9,149 nt of DNA from NCBI GenBank assembly GCA_003649665.1, contig QMSL01000047.1, positions 1 through 9,149 on the forward strand. The letters are read 5' to 3'. The stretch's first letter is position 1. Every line of letters starts with the position of its first letter. Under the pieces are notes generated by a model. That model saw only the letters and a list, made by a program, of their open reading frames with translations. It made no database searches and was not told the DNA's origin. This document shows positions 1-6,300 of the stretch, one piece after another. Source of the DNA: Thermoprotei archaeon (GTDB lineage: Archaea; Thermoproteota; Thermoprotei; QMSL01; B3-G16). A program made the translations under genes and the position numbers.

Positions 1-3
1 ATA

Positions 4-505
4 ATGGGAATAATAGCTCCTGAGTTAATTTCGTCTATAGGATACCTTATAAGATCGCGCTTCACAGAAGTAAAGATTATAGAGAGAACTATTATCGATA
101 AAGAAGTAGTAGTTCCTCCACTAACAGTAGAGAAGATAGCAATTCATGGGGAGAGGTCTAATGAGACATGCCAGATCAGCTATATAATCGAGGTTAAGGG
201 GGATATTCATTGGATCCTAACCAGTTCTGGGGGGAGAGTTAGTTTATGATTCAGATAATTCCTTAGGACATCCATTACCTTATTTCTGGCTTAAGAACGA
301 GACATACTTTATATATTTGGATAATACGGGAAAGCCTCCTCAAGAGAAGGTTGTTAAGGTTAAGGTAATAGCACGGTATTATATCAAGAGATGCTCAATC
401 TCAACAGCTATTCTGCTTGACCTATGGAGGATATTCATTCTTCTTCAAGTGCCTATATGTTTAATCGGTATAATACTGATAATAAAAGGGATTGTTGAAG
501 CATGA
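4..505 (+). CDS. Membrane-anchored protein of unknown function, frame interrupted at a G6 run
   Basis: I do not recognise this family. Read literally there are two pieces: frame 1 from ATG 4 to TGA 247-249, and an overlapping frame 2 that is open from 221 to TGA 503-505. Reading one G fewer in the six-G run at 229-234 joins them into 166 residues with no internal stop. The joined protein has a beta-rich middle (about 55-127) with motifs such as WILTSSGGELVYD and ETYFIYLDNTGK. A basic patch (YYIKR) and one hydrophobic helix (about 142-162) end the chain. This suggests an extracytoplasmic sandwich domain held by a C-terminal membrane anchor, loosely like GOLD/emp24-type domains, which is inference. 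The true start may lie left of the window. The break could be a sequencing error, a mutation or slippage. A TTG at 317 could start a separate small membrane protein, but frame 2 is open and protein-like well before it. Confidence 0.5.
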
Positions 506-676
506 AGTACTTACTCATTGGGATATCGATTAGGGCTTAAAACTTTATACAAGATCATAGCCCAAGGGTGAGATAAACCTTGAGATGCTTAGTGAAATTA
601 GTTGAAAGACAATGGTCATTTAAATTCTCAACACCCTCTACTTTCCTTACTCATTTAAATGAGGATAGGCTTCACG
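506..676. other. Intergenic region, no confident gene
   Basis: An ATG at 502 overlaps the preceding stop (ATGA) but opens only 12 codons. A TATA-like CTTTATAC lies at 543-550, and a GGGTGAG followed by TTG at 580 opens a 34-codon frame that runs to 684, into the uS10 3' end. The sequence TCATTTAAAT occurs twice (616-625 and 651-660). The second copy sits in a 14-nt perfect palindrome (650-663) just past the uS10 stop. No tRNA, C/D-box RNA or long T-run was found. Confidence 0.4.
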
Positions 677-985
677 TTATATGAGTTCGATTTCTATCCT
701 TACGTCCTCTGGAACTCTTATCCTCATTAATTGCCTTAACGCTCGTTCGTCAGCATCCATATCTATTAAGCGTTTGTGGATGCGCATCTCCCAGTGGTCG
801 AATGTATGAGTGCCCTCTCCTGATGGGGCTTTCCTCGTAACTACCATTAACCTCTTTGTTGGTAGTGGTATGGGGCCGGATATCCTAACTCCTGTCCTCT
901 TGGCTATATTCTTTATCTCAGCGCAGATTTCCTCTAGCTTCTTATAATCGGTACTTACCAGGCGTATTCGAGCCTTACGAACCAT
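677..985 (-). CDS. rps10: 30S ribosomal protein uS10
   Basis: Small-subunit ribosomal protein uS10, part of the 30S head. The 102-residue length is normal for archaea. Family landmarks are the N-terminal RIRLVSTDYKKLEEIC strand-helix, the loop segment GPIPLPTKRLMVVTRKAPSGEG, and the HTFDHWEMRIHKRLID stretch that contacts 16S rRNA. The ATG start at 985 is supported by an AGGAGGG-type ribosome binding site just upstream on the minus strand. The gene follows EF-1 alpha by 79 nt on the same strand, the usual archaeal pairing, and is probably co-transcribed with it. The spacer contains a short T-run and a CTTAAATAC-like element, so partial termination or an internal promoter is possible. Confidence 0.97.
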   Translation of the reverse strand: MVRKARIRLVSTDYKKLEEICAEIKNIAKRTGVRISGPIPLPTKRLMVVTRKAPSGEGTHTFDHWEMRIHKRLIDMDADERALRQLMRIRVPEDVRIEIELI

Positions 986-1064
986 GGGATATCCCTCCTA
1001 ACATCGATAAAAATTCAGAAGGAGTATTTAAGTTATACTATAAGGGAAAAATCAACGAAGAATT

Positions 1065-2391
1065 CTACTTTATTTCTGCAGGCTTTACGTCAATTACTAC
1101 TCCTGCAGCTACTGTCCTTCCTGAGTCTCTTATCGCAAATCTTCCTAGGGGTGGGAAGTCTGAGTACTTCTCAACAACGACTGGCTTTATTGGTTTAAGT
1201 CTTACTATTGCTACATCGCCTGTCTTTAGGAACTTTGGATGGTCTTCTAGAACTGCACCTGTTCTTGGATCTAACTTCTGAACTAGCTCAACGAATCTTG
1301 TTGCAACAGTAGCCGTATGTATGTGCATTACGGGAGTGTAACCCTCGCTAATAGCAGTTGGATGGTATATCACGAAGATTCTAGCTGTGAACTCATCGAC
1401 TACTGTTGGTGGATTATTTGGATGACCAGCTACGTCACCTCTCCTTATCTCATGACGAGCTACGCCCTTCACGTTGAAGCCTATATTATCGCCTGGCTTG
1501 GCTTCTTGAATCCTCACGTGATGAGTCTCTATTGACTTAACCTCACCCTTCTTATTTGCTGGCATGAAGATTACGGTATCGCCTACGCGTAGGACTCCTG
1601 TCTCAACACGTCCAACGGGTACTGTGCCAACGCCTGTTATTGAATAGACGTCCTGAATTGGTAGTCTTAATGGCTTATCAATTGGTCTCGGTGGCTCCTC
1701 AAACATATCTAGAGCCTCTAGTAGAGTAGGACCTTTATACCATGGCATGTTCTTACTTGGCTCTACTAGGTTATCACCAGTCCATCCGGATACTGGTACG
1801 AATGGGATCTTCTCAACCTTGTACCCTAACATCTTCATGAACTTAGAAAGTTCAGCCTTGATTTGCTCATAGCGCTCTTTGCTCCAATTTACCGTATCCA
1901 TTTTGTTTACAGCAACTACTATCTGATCAATGCCCATTGTCTTTGCTAGGAAGAGGTGCTCTCTAGTCTGTCCTAAGGGGCTCATGCCAGCTTCGAACTC
2001 ACCAGTCTTAGCTGAGACAACAAGTATTGCTGCGTCTGCCTGAGAAGCACCTGTGATCATGTTCTTAATGAAGTCCCTATGACCAGGCGCATCGATTATC
2101 GTGAAGAAGTACTTCTTAGTCTCGAACTTTAGGAAGGCTAAGTCTATTGTAAGACCTCTCTCCCTCTCCTCCTTTAGCCTATCTAGAAGCCATGCATACT
2201 TAAAGCTCTCCTTTCCAATCTGTTTTGCCTGCTCTTCAATCTCCTTAAACTTACGCTCGTCTACCTGGCCTAGAAGATACAACAGGTGGCCCATCGTCGT
2301 TGATTTACCGTGGTCAACATGTCCTATTCTGGTCCGGTGGCTAACGCCACCGAATGACCAAGTTTAGATGTGGTTTAGATGGTGCTGACAC
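1065..2391 (-). CDS. tuf: Translation elongation factor EF-1 alpha, gene split by a small intron
   Basis: GTPase that delivers aminoacyl-tRNA to the ribosome. I place the start at GTG 2391, after a GGGGTGA ribosome binding site (2398-2404) with 6-nt spacing. Exon 1 (2354-2391) and exon 2 (1065-2328) join after removal of 2329-2353, giving 433 residues, normal for archaea. The spliced N-terminus reads MSAPSKPHLNLV then IIGHVDHGKST, so the P-loop (G1) is complete. Other GTPase motifs follow: ERGLTID (switch I, Thr about 73), DAPGHRD (about 92-98) and NKMD (about 154-157). Beta-barrel domains 2 and 3 follow. Read without splicing, the GTG frame stops after 16 codons. The exon 2 frame has no ATG, GTG or TTG between an upstream TAA and ATG 2294, which would leave a 409-residue protein lacking the P-loop. 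uS10 lies downstream. Confidence 0.93.
2329..2353 (-). other. 25-nt BHB intron in the EF-1 alpha pre-mRNA
   Basis: On the minus strand the 5' exon ends GGTC-AT and the intron begins T. A 7-bp perfect stem follows: CGGTGGC (2352-2346), loop GTTA (2345-2342), GCCACCG (2341-2335). Next comes GACC (2334-2331), which pairs perfectly with exon GGTC (2359-2356) as the 4-bp central helix. The two 3-nt bulges are ATT (2355-2353) and AGA (2330-2328). Cutting each after its second base gives this intron. The outer helix is weak: about three pairs (CTT with ATAG) with one bulged base. The intron contains an in-frame TAG, its length is 3n+1, and removal yields LVIIGHVD. Processing by the archaeal tRNA-splicing endonuclease and ligase is inferred from the structure. 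Confidence 0.88.
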
Positions 2392-2397
2392 GTATAA

Positions 2398-2404
2398 TCA
2401 CCCC
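2398..2404 (-). promoter_or_regulatory. Ribosome binding site deciding the EF-1 alpha start
   Basis: GGGGTGA on the minus strand lies 6 nt before GTG 2391. It supports the GTG rather than the internal ATG at 2294, which lies inside the GTPase domain. Confidence 0.7.
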
Positions 2405-2432
2405 TCGAACGAGATTCTCTAAGTCATGCCTC

Positions 2433-2445
2433 TATTTAAATTTTT
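2433..2445 (-). promoter_or_regulatory. TATA-type promoter of the EF-1 alpha - uS10 operon
   Basis: The minus strand reads AAAAATTTAAATA, with a TTTAAATA core. It lies about 45 nt before the GTG start. A start of transcription 25-27 nt downstream would leave a leader of about 20 nt that includes the ribosome binding site. It is divergent from the EMC3-like promoter. Confidence 0.6.
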
Positions 2446-2454
2446 AGCTTAAGG

Positions 2455-2462
2455 TTTTAATA
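2455..2462 (+). promoter_or_regulatory. TATA-type promoter of the EMC3-like gene cluster
   Basis: TTTTAATA preceded by a purine-containing TTAAGG element. With usual archaeal spacing, transcription would begin near 2484. That favours a leaderless or near-leaderless message starting at ATG 2487 over GTG 2481. Confidence 0.5.
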
Positions 2463-2486
2463 AGAATTGATCACCATACAGTGAAC

Positions 2487-2966
2487 ATGGGAATAACGAT
2501 GGTAGGGATCATTGAAAAACTTCTTCAACCTCCAGGATCGGCCGTAAGCATCGTACTATTCTGCTTGGCAATTGAGCTAATGAGTATACTCATTTATAGG
2601 AAGTTATTTGACTACAAGAAATTAGTGAGATATCAAAAGGAGATCACTAAATGGCAGAGGGAGTACATATCCGCATTAAGGAGTGGAGATAAGAAGACTT
2701 TGGACAGATTAGAGAAGAAAAGGCAGAAAATAGAGAGTATGCAGGGGGAGGTTATGAAGGCTAACTTCATAGTAGGCCTAATAATGATGGGCGTTATCGG
2801 CGTCTCGCTAACCATATTTAGAAAGCTCATAACCGTTGAGGAGAAAATGGCATTCATACCTTTAATAAATAGGTGGGTAAGTTTTGGTTCTTGGTACTTC
2901 ATAGCGTTCTTTGCAGTATCATTTATATTCCAGCGCTTTGTTGGTATAAGACAGAGGGAGGAATGA
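2487..2966 (+). CDS. EMC3/TMCO1 (DUF106) family membrane protein, YidC/Oxa1 superfamily
   Basis: Probable membrane-protein insertase subunit of the archaeal Ylp1/EMC3-like group in the Oxa1/YidC superfamily. From ATG 2487 it is 159 residues with the family layout. TM1 is at about 18-37. A long charged, lysine-rich coiled-coil hairpin follows at about 43-98 (containing KEITKWQREY and LDRLEKKRQKIESMQ). TM2 is at about 103-120 and TM3 at about 142-158, with a short basic tail. GTG 2481 and ATG 2499 are alternative starts; the TATA position favours 2487. It ends 1 nt before eL34. In many archaea this gene lies between adenylate kinase/secY and rpl34e; here secY and adk are absent and EF-1 alpha lies upstream. 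The insertase role is inferred from family work. Confidence 0.88.
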   Translation: MGITMVGIIEKLLQPPGSAVSIVLFCLAIELMSILIYRKLFDYKKLVRYQKEITKWQREYISALRSGDKKTLDRLEKKRQKIESMQGEVMKANFIVGLIMMGVIGVSLTIFRKLITVEEKMAFIPLINRWVSFGSWYFIAFFAVSFIFQRFVGIRQREE

Positions 2967-2967
2967 A

Positions 2968-3243
2968 ATGCCAAGGCCAGCTTATAGAAGTAGAAAAGGA
3001 CTTAGGATAATAAAGGTGAGAACGCCAGGTGGAAGGTTAGTATATCATTATGAGAAGAAGAAGTATAATCCTCCGCGTTGTGCAGTATGCAAGAGAGTAT
3101 TGAATATGCCTAAGATGACCCCACGAGAAGCGAGAAAGGGATTTAGGACCCCAGGAAGACCATATGCTGGATTTCTAGACCATAGATGCTTAAGGGAAGG
3201 GATAAAGAAGGCTGTCAGGCTTATGGCAGGGGCCCTACAATGA
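2968..3243 (+). CDS. rpl34e: 50S ribosomal protein eL34
   Basis: Large-subunit protein eL34, shared by archaea and eukaryotes. The 91-residue length is normal. It has the basic N-terminus (RPAYRSRKGLR), the TPGGRLVYHYEKKK strand and a zinc-ribbon-like region starting CAVC (Cys38, Cys41). The second half of the zinc site is unusual: where I expect LCxxC the protein reads LDHRC, so only Cys74 remains and Asp71/His72 replace the first cysteine. The ATG is 1 nt after the previous stop, and its own stop overlaps the cytidylate kinase start as ATGA, so the three genes are translationally coupled. Note that Cys74 and following residues are encoded near 3187, within an open frame of the next gene. 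Confidence 0.96.
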   Translation: MPRPAYRSRKGLRIIKVRTPGGRLVYHYEKKKYNPPRCAVCKRVLNMPKMTPREARKGFRTPGRPYAGFLDHRCLREGIKKAVRLMAGALQ

Positions 3244-3812
3244 ACAGAGGGTTAGTTATAGCAATTAGTGGGCCTCCAGCCTCAGGGAAAACTACTCATG
3301 CTAAATTCATTGCGAAGAGGTTTAAGTTACGCTATGTATCAGCAGGACAGTTATTTAGAAGGCTAGCTAGCGAATTAGGGCTCTCACTTGAGGAATTTCA
3401 TAAGTTAGCAGAAACAGATCCTAAGTATGATCGATTGGTCGACGAAAGAAGTATAGAGGAGGCTAAGAAGGGAAACGTTGTTCTTGAAGGACATCTAACC
3501 GCATGGATTGTTAGAAAATATGCTGACATAGCTATATATGTTAAGGCCTCGCTTGAGGCTAGGGCGATGAGATTAGCTAAACGTGATGGAAAGAGCCTTG
3601 AAGAGGCAATGAACGAAATAAGAGTACGGGAGGAGAGTAATAGGCAAAGGTACCTTAAGTATTATGGTATTGATATACGGGATTTGACTATATTCGATCT
3701 AGTCATAGATACTACATACCTTGAAGTAAACGCTGTTAGACACATAATTGAGACATACATCAAAGAATATTTAAAAGGGAAGAGAGCTAAGTTAGATGTA
3801 CAATCAACGTAA
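3240..3812 (+). CDS. cmk: Cytidylate kinase
   Basis: Phosphorylates CMP/dCMP to the diphosphate using ATP, in the cytoplasm. The 190-residue protein starts at ATG 3240, which overlaps the eL34 stop as ATGA. A longer open frame exists upstream from TTG 3186, but it would run inside eL34 and put about 18 unrelated residues before the first strand. The P-loop GPPASGKTT lies at residues 11-19, directly after strand GLVIAIS. A NMP-binding region (YVSAGQLFRRLASELGLSLEE) and a strand with VVLEGHLTAW follow. A lid region with arginines (RVREESNRQRY) comes next, then the DLVIDTTYL strand typical of archaeal CMP kinases. The position between eL34 and eL14 is conserved in archaea and supports the call. 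Confidence 0.95.
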   Translation: MNRGLVIAISGPPASGKTTHAKFIAKRFKLRYVSAGQLFRRLASELGLSLEEFHKLAETDPKYDRLVDERSIEEAKKGNVVLEGHLTAWIVRKYADIAIYVKASLEARAMRLAKRDGKSLEEAMNEIRVREESNRQRYLKYYGIDIRDLTIFDLVIDTTYLEVNAVRHIIETYIKEYLKGKRAKLDVQST

Positions 3813-3836
3813 TATTCGCATGGGGGTGAAAGGACA

Positions 3837-4151
3837 ATGCCAGCAGCATTCGAGATTGGTCGCATATGTGTTAAAACTATGGGAAGAGAAGCTGGAAGAA
3901 AATGTGTCATAGTTGATATAATAGATGAGAACTTCGTACTTGTAACAGGGCCTAAGGAGATATCAGGAGTAAAGAGAAGGAGGTGTAATGTGAAGCACTT
4001 AGAGCCACTTCCTCTAAAGATAAATATAAAAAGAGGGGCAAGCGATGAAGAAGTTAAGAAGGCACTTGAGGAAGCAGGGTTAATTGAAGAAATGAAAAAG
4101 AAAGTGCATCCAGCGTTAGAATACTTAACGCCAGTCAGCAGAGAGATGTAA
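3837..4151 (+). CDS. rpl14e: 50S ribosomal protein eL14
   Basis: Large-subunit protein eL14 with a KOW-type N-terminal beta-barrel. The 104 residues begin FEIGRICVKTMGREAGRKC, the usual start of the family, followed by VIVDIIDENFVLVTGPKE and VKRRRCNVKHLEPLP. A charged helical tail follows that is less conserved. The ATG at 3837 has a GGGGGTGA site about 8 nt upstream. It sits 24 nt after cytidylate kinase and 41 nt before cbf5, in the conserved archaeal order eL34 - cmk - eL14 - cbf5. Confidence 0.96.
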   Translation: MPAAFEIGRICVKTMGREAGRKCVIVDIIDENFVLVTGPKEISGVKRRRCNVKHLEPLPLKINIKRGASDEEVKKALEEAGLIEEMKKKVHPALEYLTPVSREM

Positions 4152-4192
4152 TATTTAACTTTCTTAATCCATTTTATATCCTAGGTGAGAAC

Positions 4193-5229
4193 GTGCTTCC
4201 TTGCGATGTTAAGAGAGACGTATTAATTAAGGATGAGGAGCCTACGGATCCTAATTACGGCAAACCTCCAGAAGAGAGAAGTGTAAGGGAGCTAATAGAG
4301 ACAGGAGTAATTAACTTAGATAAGCCACCTGGGCCATCAAGCCATGAGGTCGTGGCATGGATAGAGAGGATTCTTAATATTGATCGTGCCGGTCATGGAG
4401 GTACCCTAGAGCCATAACATGGCGGGGAAATCCTAAAGTCTCGGGAATATTACCTGTAGCCCTTCTCAAAGCAACTAGGATAATAAGGGCCTTCCTCCTT
4501 GCAGGAAAGGAGTACGTATGTGTAATGAAATTACATGGTGATGTGCCTAGGGAGAAGTTAGAAGAAGTATTCTCAGAATTTGTAGGAAAGATTTACCAGA
4601 AGCCACCATTAAGGTCATCTGTTAAAAGGGTAGTCCGAGTGAAGACAATATATTACTTGAAGATACTTGAGGTTTCAGGTAGATACGTATTATTTAGAGT
4701 TGGATGCGAGGCAGGGACTTACATACGTAAGTTATGTCATGATATAGGGGAGGTTCTTGGTGTAGGTGCACATATGAAGGAGCTTAGGCGAACTAGAGTA
4801 GGGCCTCTTAAAGAAGATGAGACATTAGTTACATTACATGATGTATTAGATGCGTATAAGTTCTGGATTGAGGAAGGAGATGAGAGGTGGATAAGGAAGG
4901 TCATAATGCCTATGGAGAGAGCTATAGAGCATATACCAAAGGTCGTTATAAGAGATACCGCTGTCGACGCAATATGTAATGGGGCCACGTTAGCAGTACC
5001 AGGCATCTTGCGTATAGAAACAGGAATAAAGAGAGGAGATTTAGTTGCGATAATGACGCAGAAGGGAGAGCTTGTAGCCTTAGGGAAAGCGCTTATGACA
5101 AGTGAGGAAATGTATGAGAGGGAGAGAGGACTTGCGGTAAAGCCAGTTAGGGTCATAATGGAAAGAGGTACATATCCACCAGTATGGAAGAGGAGGAAGA
5201 TAGGTAAGGAGTATAGGTTTCAAACCTAA
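4193..5229 (+). CDS. cbf5: H/ACA RNP pseudouridine synthase Cbf5, gene split by a small intron
   Basis: Catalytic subunit of the archaeal H/ACA ribonucleoprotein (with Nop10, L7Ae and Gar1), also able to modify tRNA U55. The start is GTG 4193 after GGTGAG (4184-4189). Exon 1 is 4193-4409 and exon 2 is 4430-5229. Joined they give 338 residues, the expected family size. The TruB-type core has INLDKPPGPSSHEV, then after splicing GHGGTLDPKVSGILPVAL with catalytic Asp73. It continues with KEYVCVMKLHGDVP, PPLRSSVKR and GTYIRKLCHDIG. A C-terminal PUA domain (about 245-320) contains GATLAVPGIL, GIKRGDLVAIM and VALGKALM. Without splicing, exon 1 runs into TAA 4415-4417 after GTLEP, and the rest looks like a separate fragment from ATG 4525. 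It follows eL14 and precedes uS13. Confidence 0.95.
4410..4429 (+). other. 20-nt BHB intron in the cbf5 pre-mRNA
   Basis: A 5-bp stem, GCCAT (4411-4415) with ATGGC (4419-4423), closes a 3-nt loop AAC. GGGG (4424-4427) pairs with exon CCCT (4404-4407) as the 4-bp central helix, with one G-T wobble. The two 3-nt bulges are AGA (4408-4410) and AAA (4428-4430), each cut after its second base. A partial outer helix pairs A4403 with T4431 and GG 4400-4401 with CC 4432-4433, around one unpaired T. Splicing fuses G with AT to make the GAT codon of GTLDP. The length is 3n+2 and it contains the TAA that ends the unspliced frame. Introns of this type in crenarchaeal cbf5 are established. Confidence 0.93.
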
Positions 5230-5240
5230 TAATGGAAAAA

Positions 5241-5248
5241 TTAAAATA
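5241..5248 (+). promoter_or_regulatory. TATA-type promoter before uS13
   Basis: TTAAAATA with an A-rich element just upstream (GGAAAAA). Normal archaeal spacing puts the transcription start at about 5270, which is the ATG of uS13, so the message would be leaderless. Confidence 0.5.
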
Positions 5249-5269
5249 TTGTGTTAGTATCTTAAAGGA

Positions 5270-5755
5270 ATGCGTGATCCTATGTCTGAATCAATTCCAT
5301 TCGTACAGAAGCCGGAATTTAAGTACGTAGTTAGGATAGCAGATACCGATATAGATGGTAATTTGAATGTAGCTCAAGCTCTTACTAAGATCAGGGGAAT
5401 AGGTTGGACTACGTCATTAAGCATTTGTAAAATGTTAGGGATAGATACGAAGAAAAGAATTGGAGAGTTAAGTAATGCGGAGTTAAAGAGGATTGAAGAT
5501 ACAATTAGAGAACTAAGCAAGAAGTGTCCGCCGTGGCTTCTTAATAGGAGAAAAGATCCTAGAACAGGAGAGAACCTACACCTGATAGGATCTGACCTCG
5601 TATTAGCAGTCAGAAGCGACGTAGACCTCTTAAAGAAGATAAGATGTTGGCGTGGAATTAGGCACATGTTAGGACTTAAGGTAAGAGGACAGAAGACACG
5701 TACTACAGGTAGAACTGGAATAACTGTGGGTGTAAGGAAGAAGCCTAAGAAGTAA
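5270..5755 (+). CDS. rps13: 30S ribosomal protein uS13
   Basis: Small-subunit head protein uS13, which contacts tRNA and uL5. The 161 residues match the longer archaeal form. They contain YVVRIADTDIDGNLNVAQAL, the helix-two-turn-helix ALTKIRGIGW, the central helix region, and the basic C-terminal tail IRCWRGIRHMLGLKVRGQ with TRTTGRTGITVGVRKK. I use ATG 5270 because the TATA at 5241-5248 predicts transcription starting there; AAAGGA directly abuts it, too close to act as a ribosome binding site. ATG 5282 is the alternative and would drop four residues. It begins the uS13 - uS4 - uS11 run. Confidence 0.97.
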   Translation: MRDPMSESIPFVQKPEFKYVVRIADTDIDGNLNVAQALTKIRGIGWTTSLSICKMLGIDTKKRIGELSNAELKRIEDTIRELSKKCPPWLLNRRKDPRTGENLHLIGSDLVLAVRSDVDLLKKIRCWRGIRHMLGLKVRGQKTRTTGRTGITVGVRKKPKK

Positions 5756-5772
5756 GGCAGGAGGTTGATATA

Positions 5773-6300
5773 ATGGGTGATCCAAAGAGGCCTAGAAAGA
5801 AGTGGAAGGGACCCAGACACCCATGGCGGAAGGACATATTAACTCAGGAACTTGAACTTTTAGGACGTTATGGGTTAAGAAACAAGAGAGAATTATGGAT
5901 CGCTAAGACGTTGTTAAGAAATATAAGGCATAGGGCAAGAAGCTTACTTGCACTACCTAAAGAAGAGAGAGAGCCTCAAGAGAGAGCCCTTGTAAATAAA
6001 CTCTATAAAATGGGACTTCTGCCAACTCCGAATGCTACGATAGACGATATACTTAATTTAACAGTAGAGGACATACTGGAGAGAAGATTACAGACAATAG
6101 TTTTTAGGAAAGGTTTAGCAAGGACTATTCATCAAGCTAGACAGTTTATAGTTCATGGACATATAGTGATAGGAGATAGAAGAGTTACGAGCCCCGGTTA
6201 TCTAGTCAGTAGAGATGAGGAAGAATTAGTAGCTATCGCTCCCACTTCTCCTCTTAGGGAGAAGTTAGATAAGATATTAGGGGAGGTGAGAGAGAAATGA
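5773..6300 (+). CDS. rps4: 30S ribosomal protein uS4
   Basis: Primary 16S rRNA-binding protein of the small subunit. The 175-residue archaeal form begins MGDPKRPRKKWKGPRHPW. After the helical N-terminal region comes an S4 RNA-binding domain at about 107-155, with LERRLQTIVFRKGLARTI, QARQFIVHGHIVIGDRRV and SPGYLVSRDEE. The ATG at 5773 has GGAGGT about 7 nt upstream. Its stop overlaps the uS11 start as ATGA, so the two are translationally coupled. Confidence 0.97.
   Translation: MGDPKRPRKKWKGPRHPWRKDILTQELELLGRYGLRNKRELWIAKTLLRNIRHRARSLLALPKEEREPQERALVNKLYKMGLLPTPNATIDDILNLTVEDILERRLQTIVFRKGLARTIHQARQFIVHGHIVIGDRRVTSPGYLVSRDEEELVAIAPTSPLREKLDKILGEVREK

Noticed and set aside
214..242. BHB intron as the cause of the frame break in the first gene (hairpin CCA/TGG, repeat CTAAC/GTTAG)
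   Set aside because: The best fold gives only three central pairs, a 3-bp inner stem and a 17-nt intron, which does not restore the frame.
502..540. 12-codon frame with an ATGA overlap after the first gene
   Set aside because: It is too short, and no continuation in other frames resembles a protein.
1065..2294. EF-1 alpha as a 409-residue protein starting at ATG 2294
   Set aside because: It would start inside the GTPase domain and lack the P-loop, which is present just upstream in the same frame. The GTG at 2391 with a ribosome binding site and an intron gives a complete protein.
2101..2367. Plus-strand frame opposite EF-1 alpha (similar ones at 1317-1535, 6912-7289 and 7419-7658)
   Set aside because: These are antisense shadows of conserved genes, with no ribosome binding site or recognisable protein character.
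2396..2412. GTTCGA on the minus strand, resembling a tRNA T-loop
   Set aside because: No acceptor, D-arm or anticodon stem can be built around it. It lies in the EF-1 alpha leader.
3186..3812. Cytidylate kinase starting at TTG 3186
   Set aside because: The extra residues are eL34 coding sequence in another frame. ATG 3240 overlaps the eL34 stop and directly precedes the first beta strand.
4415..4434. Alternative cbf5 intron boundaries based only on protein continuity
   Set aside because: They leave Glu in place of the catalytic Asp and do not form the 4-bp central helix with 3-nt bulges.
4193..5229. cbf5 as a pseudogene or as two separate genes (4193-4417 and 4525-5229)
   Set aside because: Both parts are well conserved, and the interruption folds as a BHB whose removal restores the exact catalytic motif.
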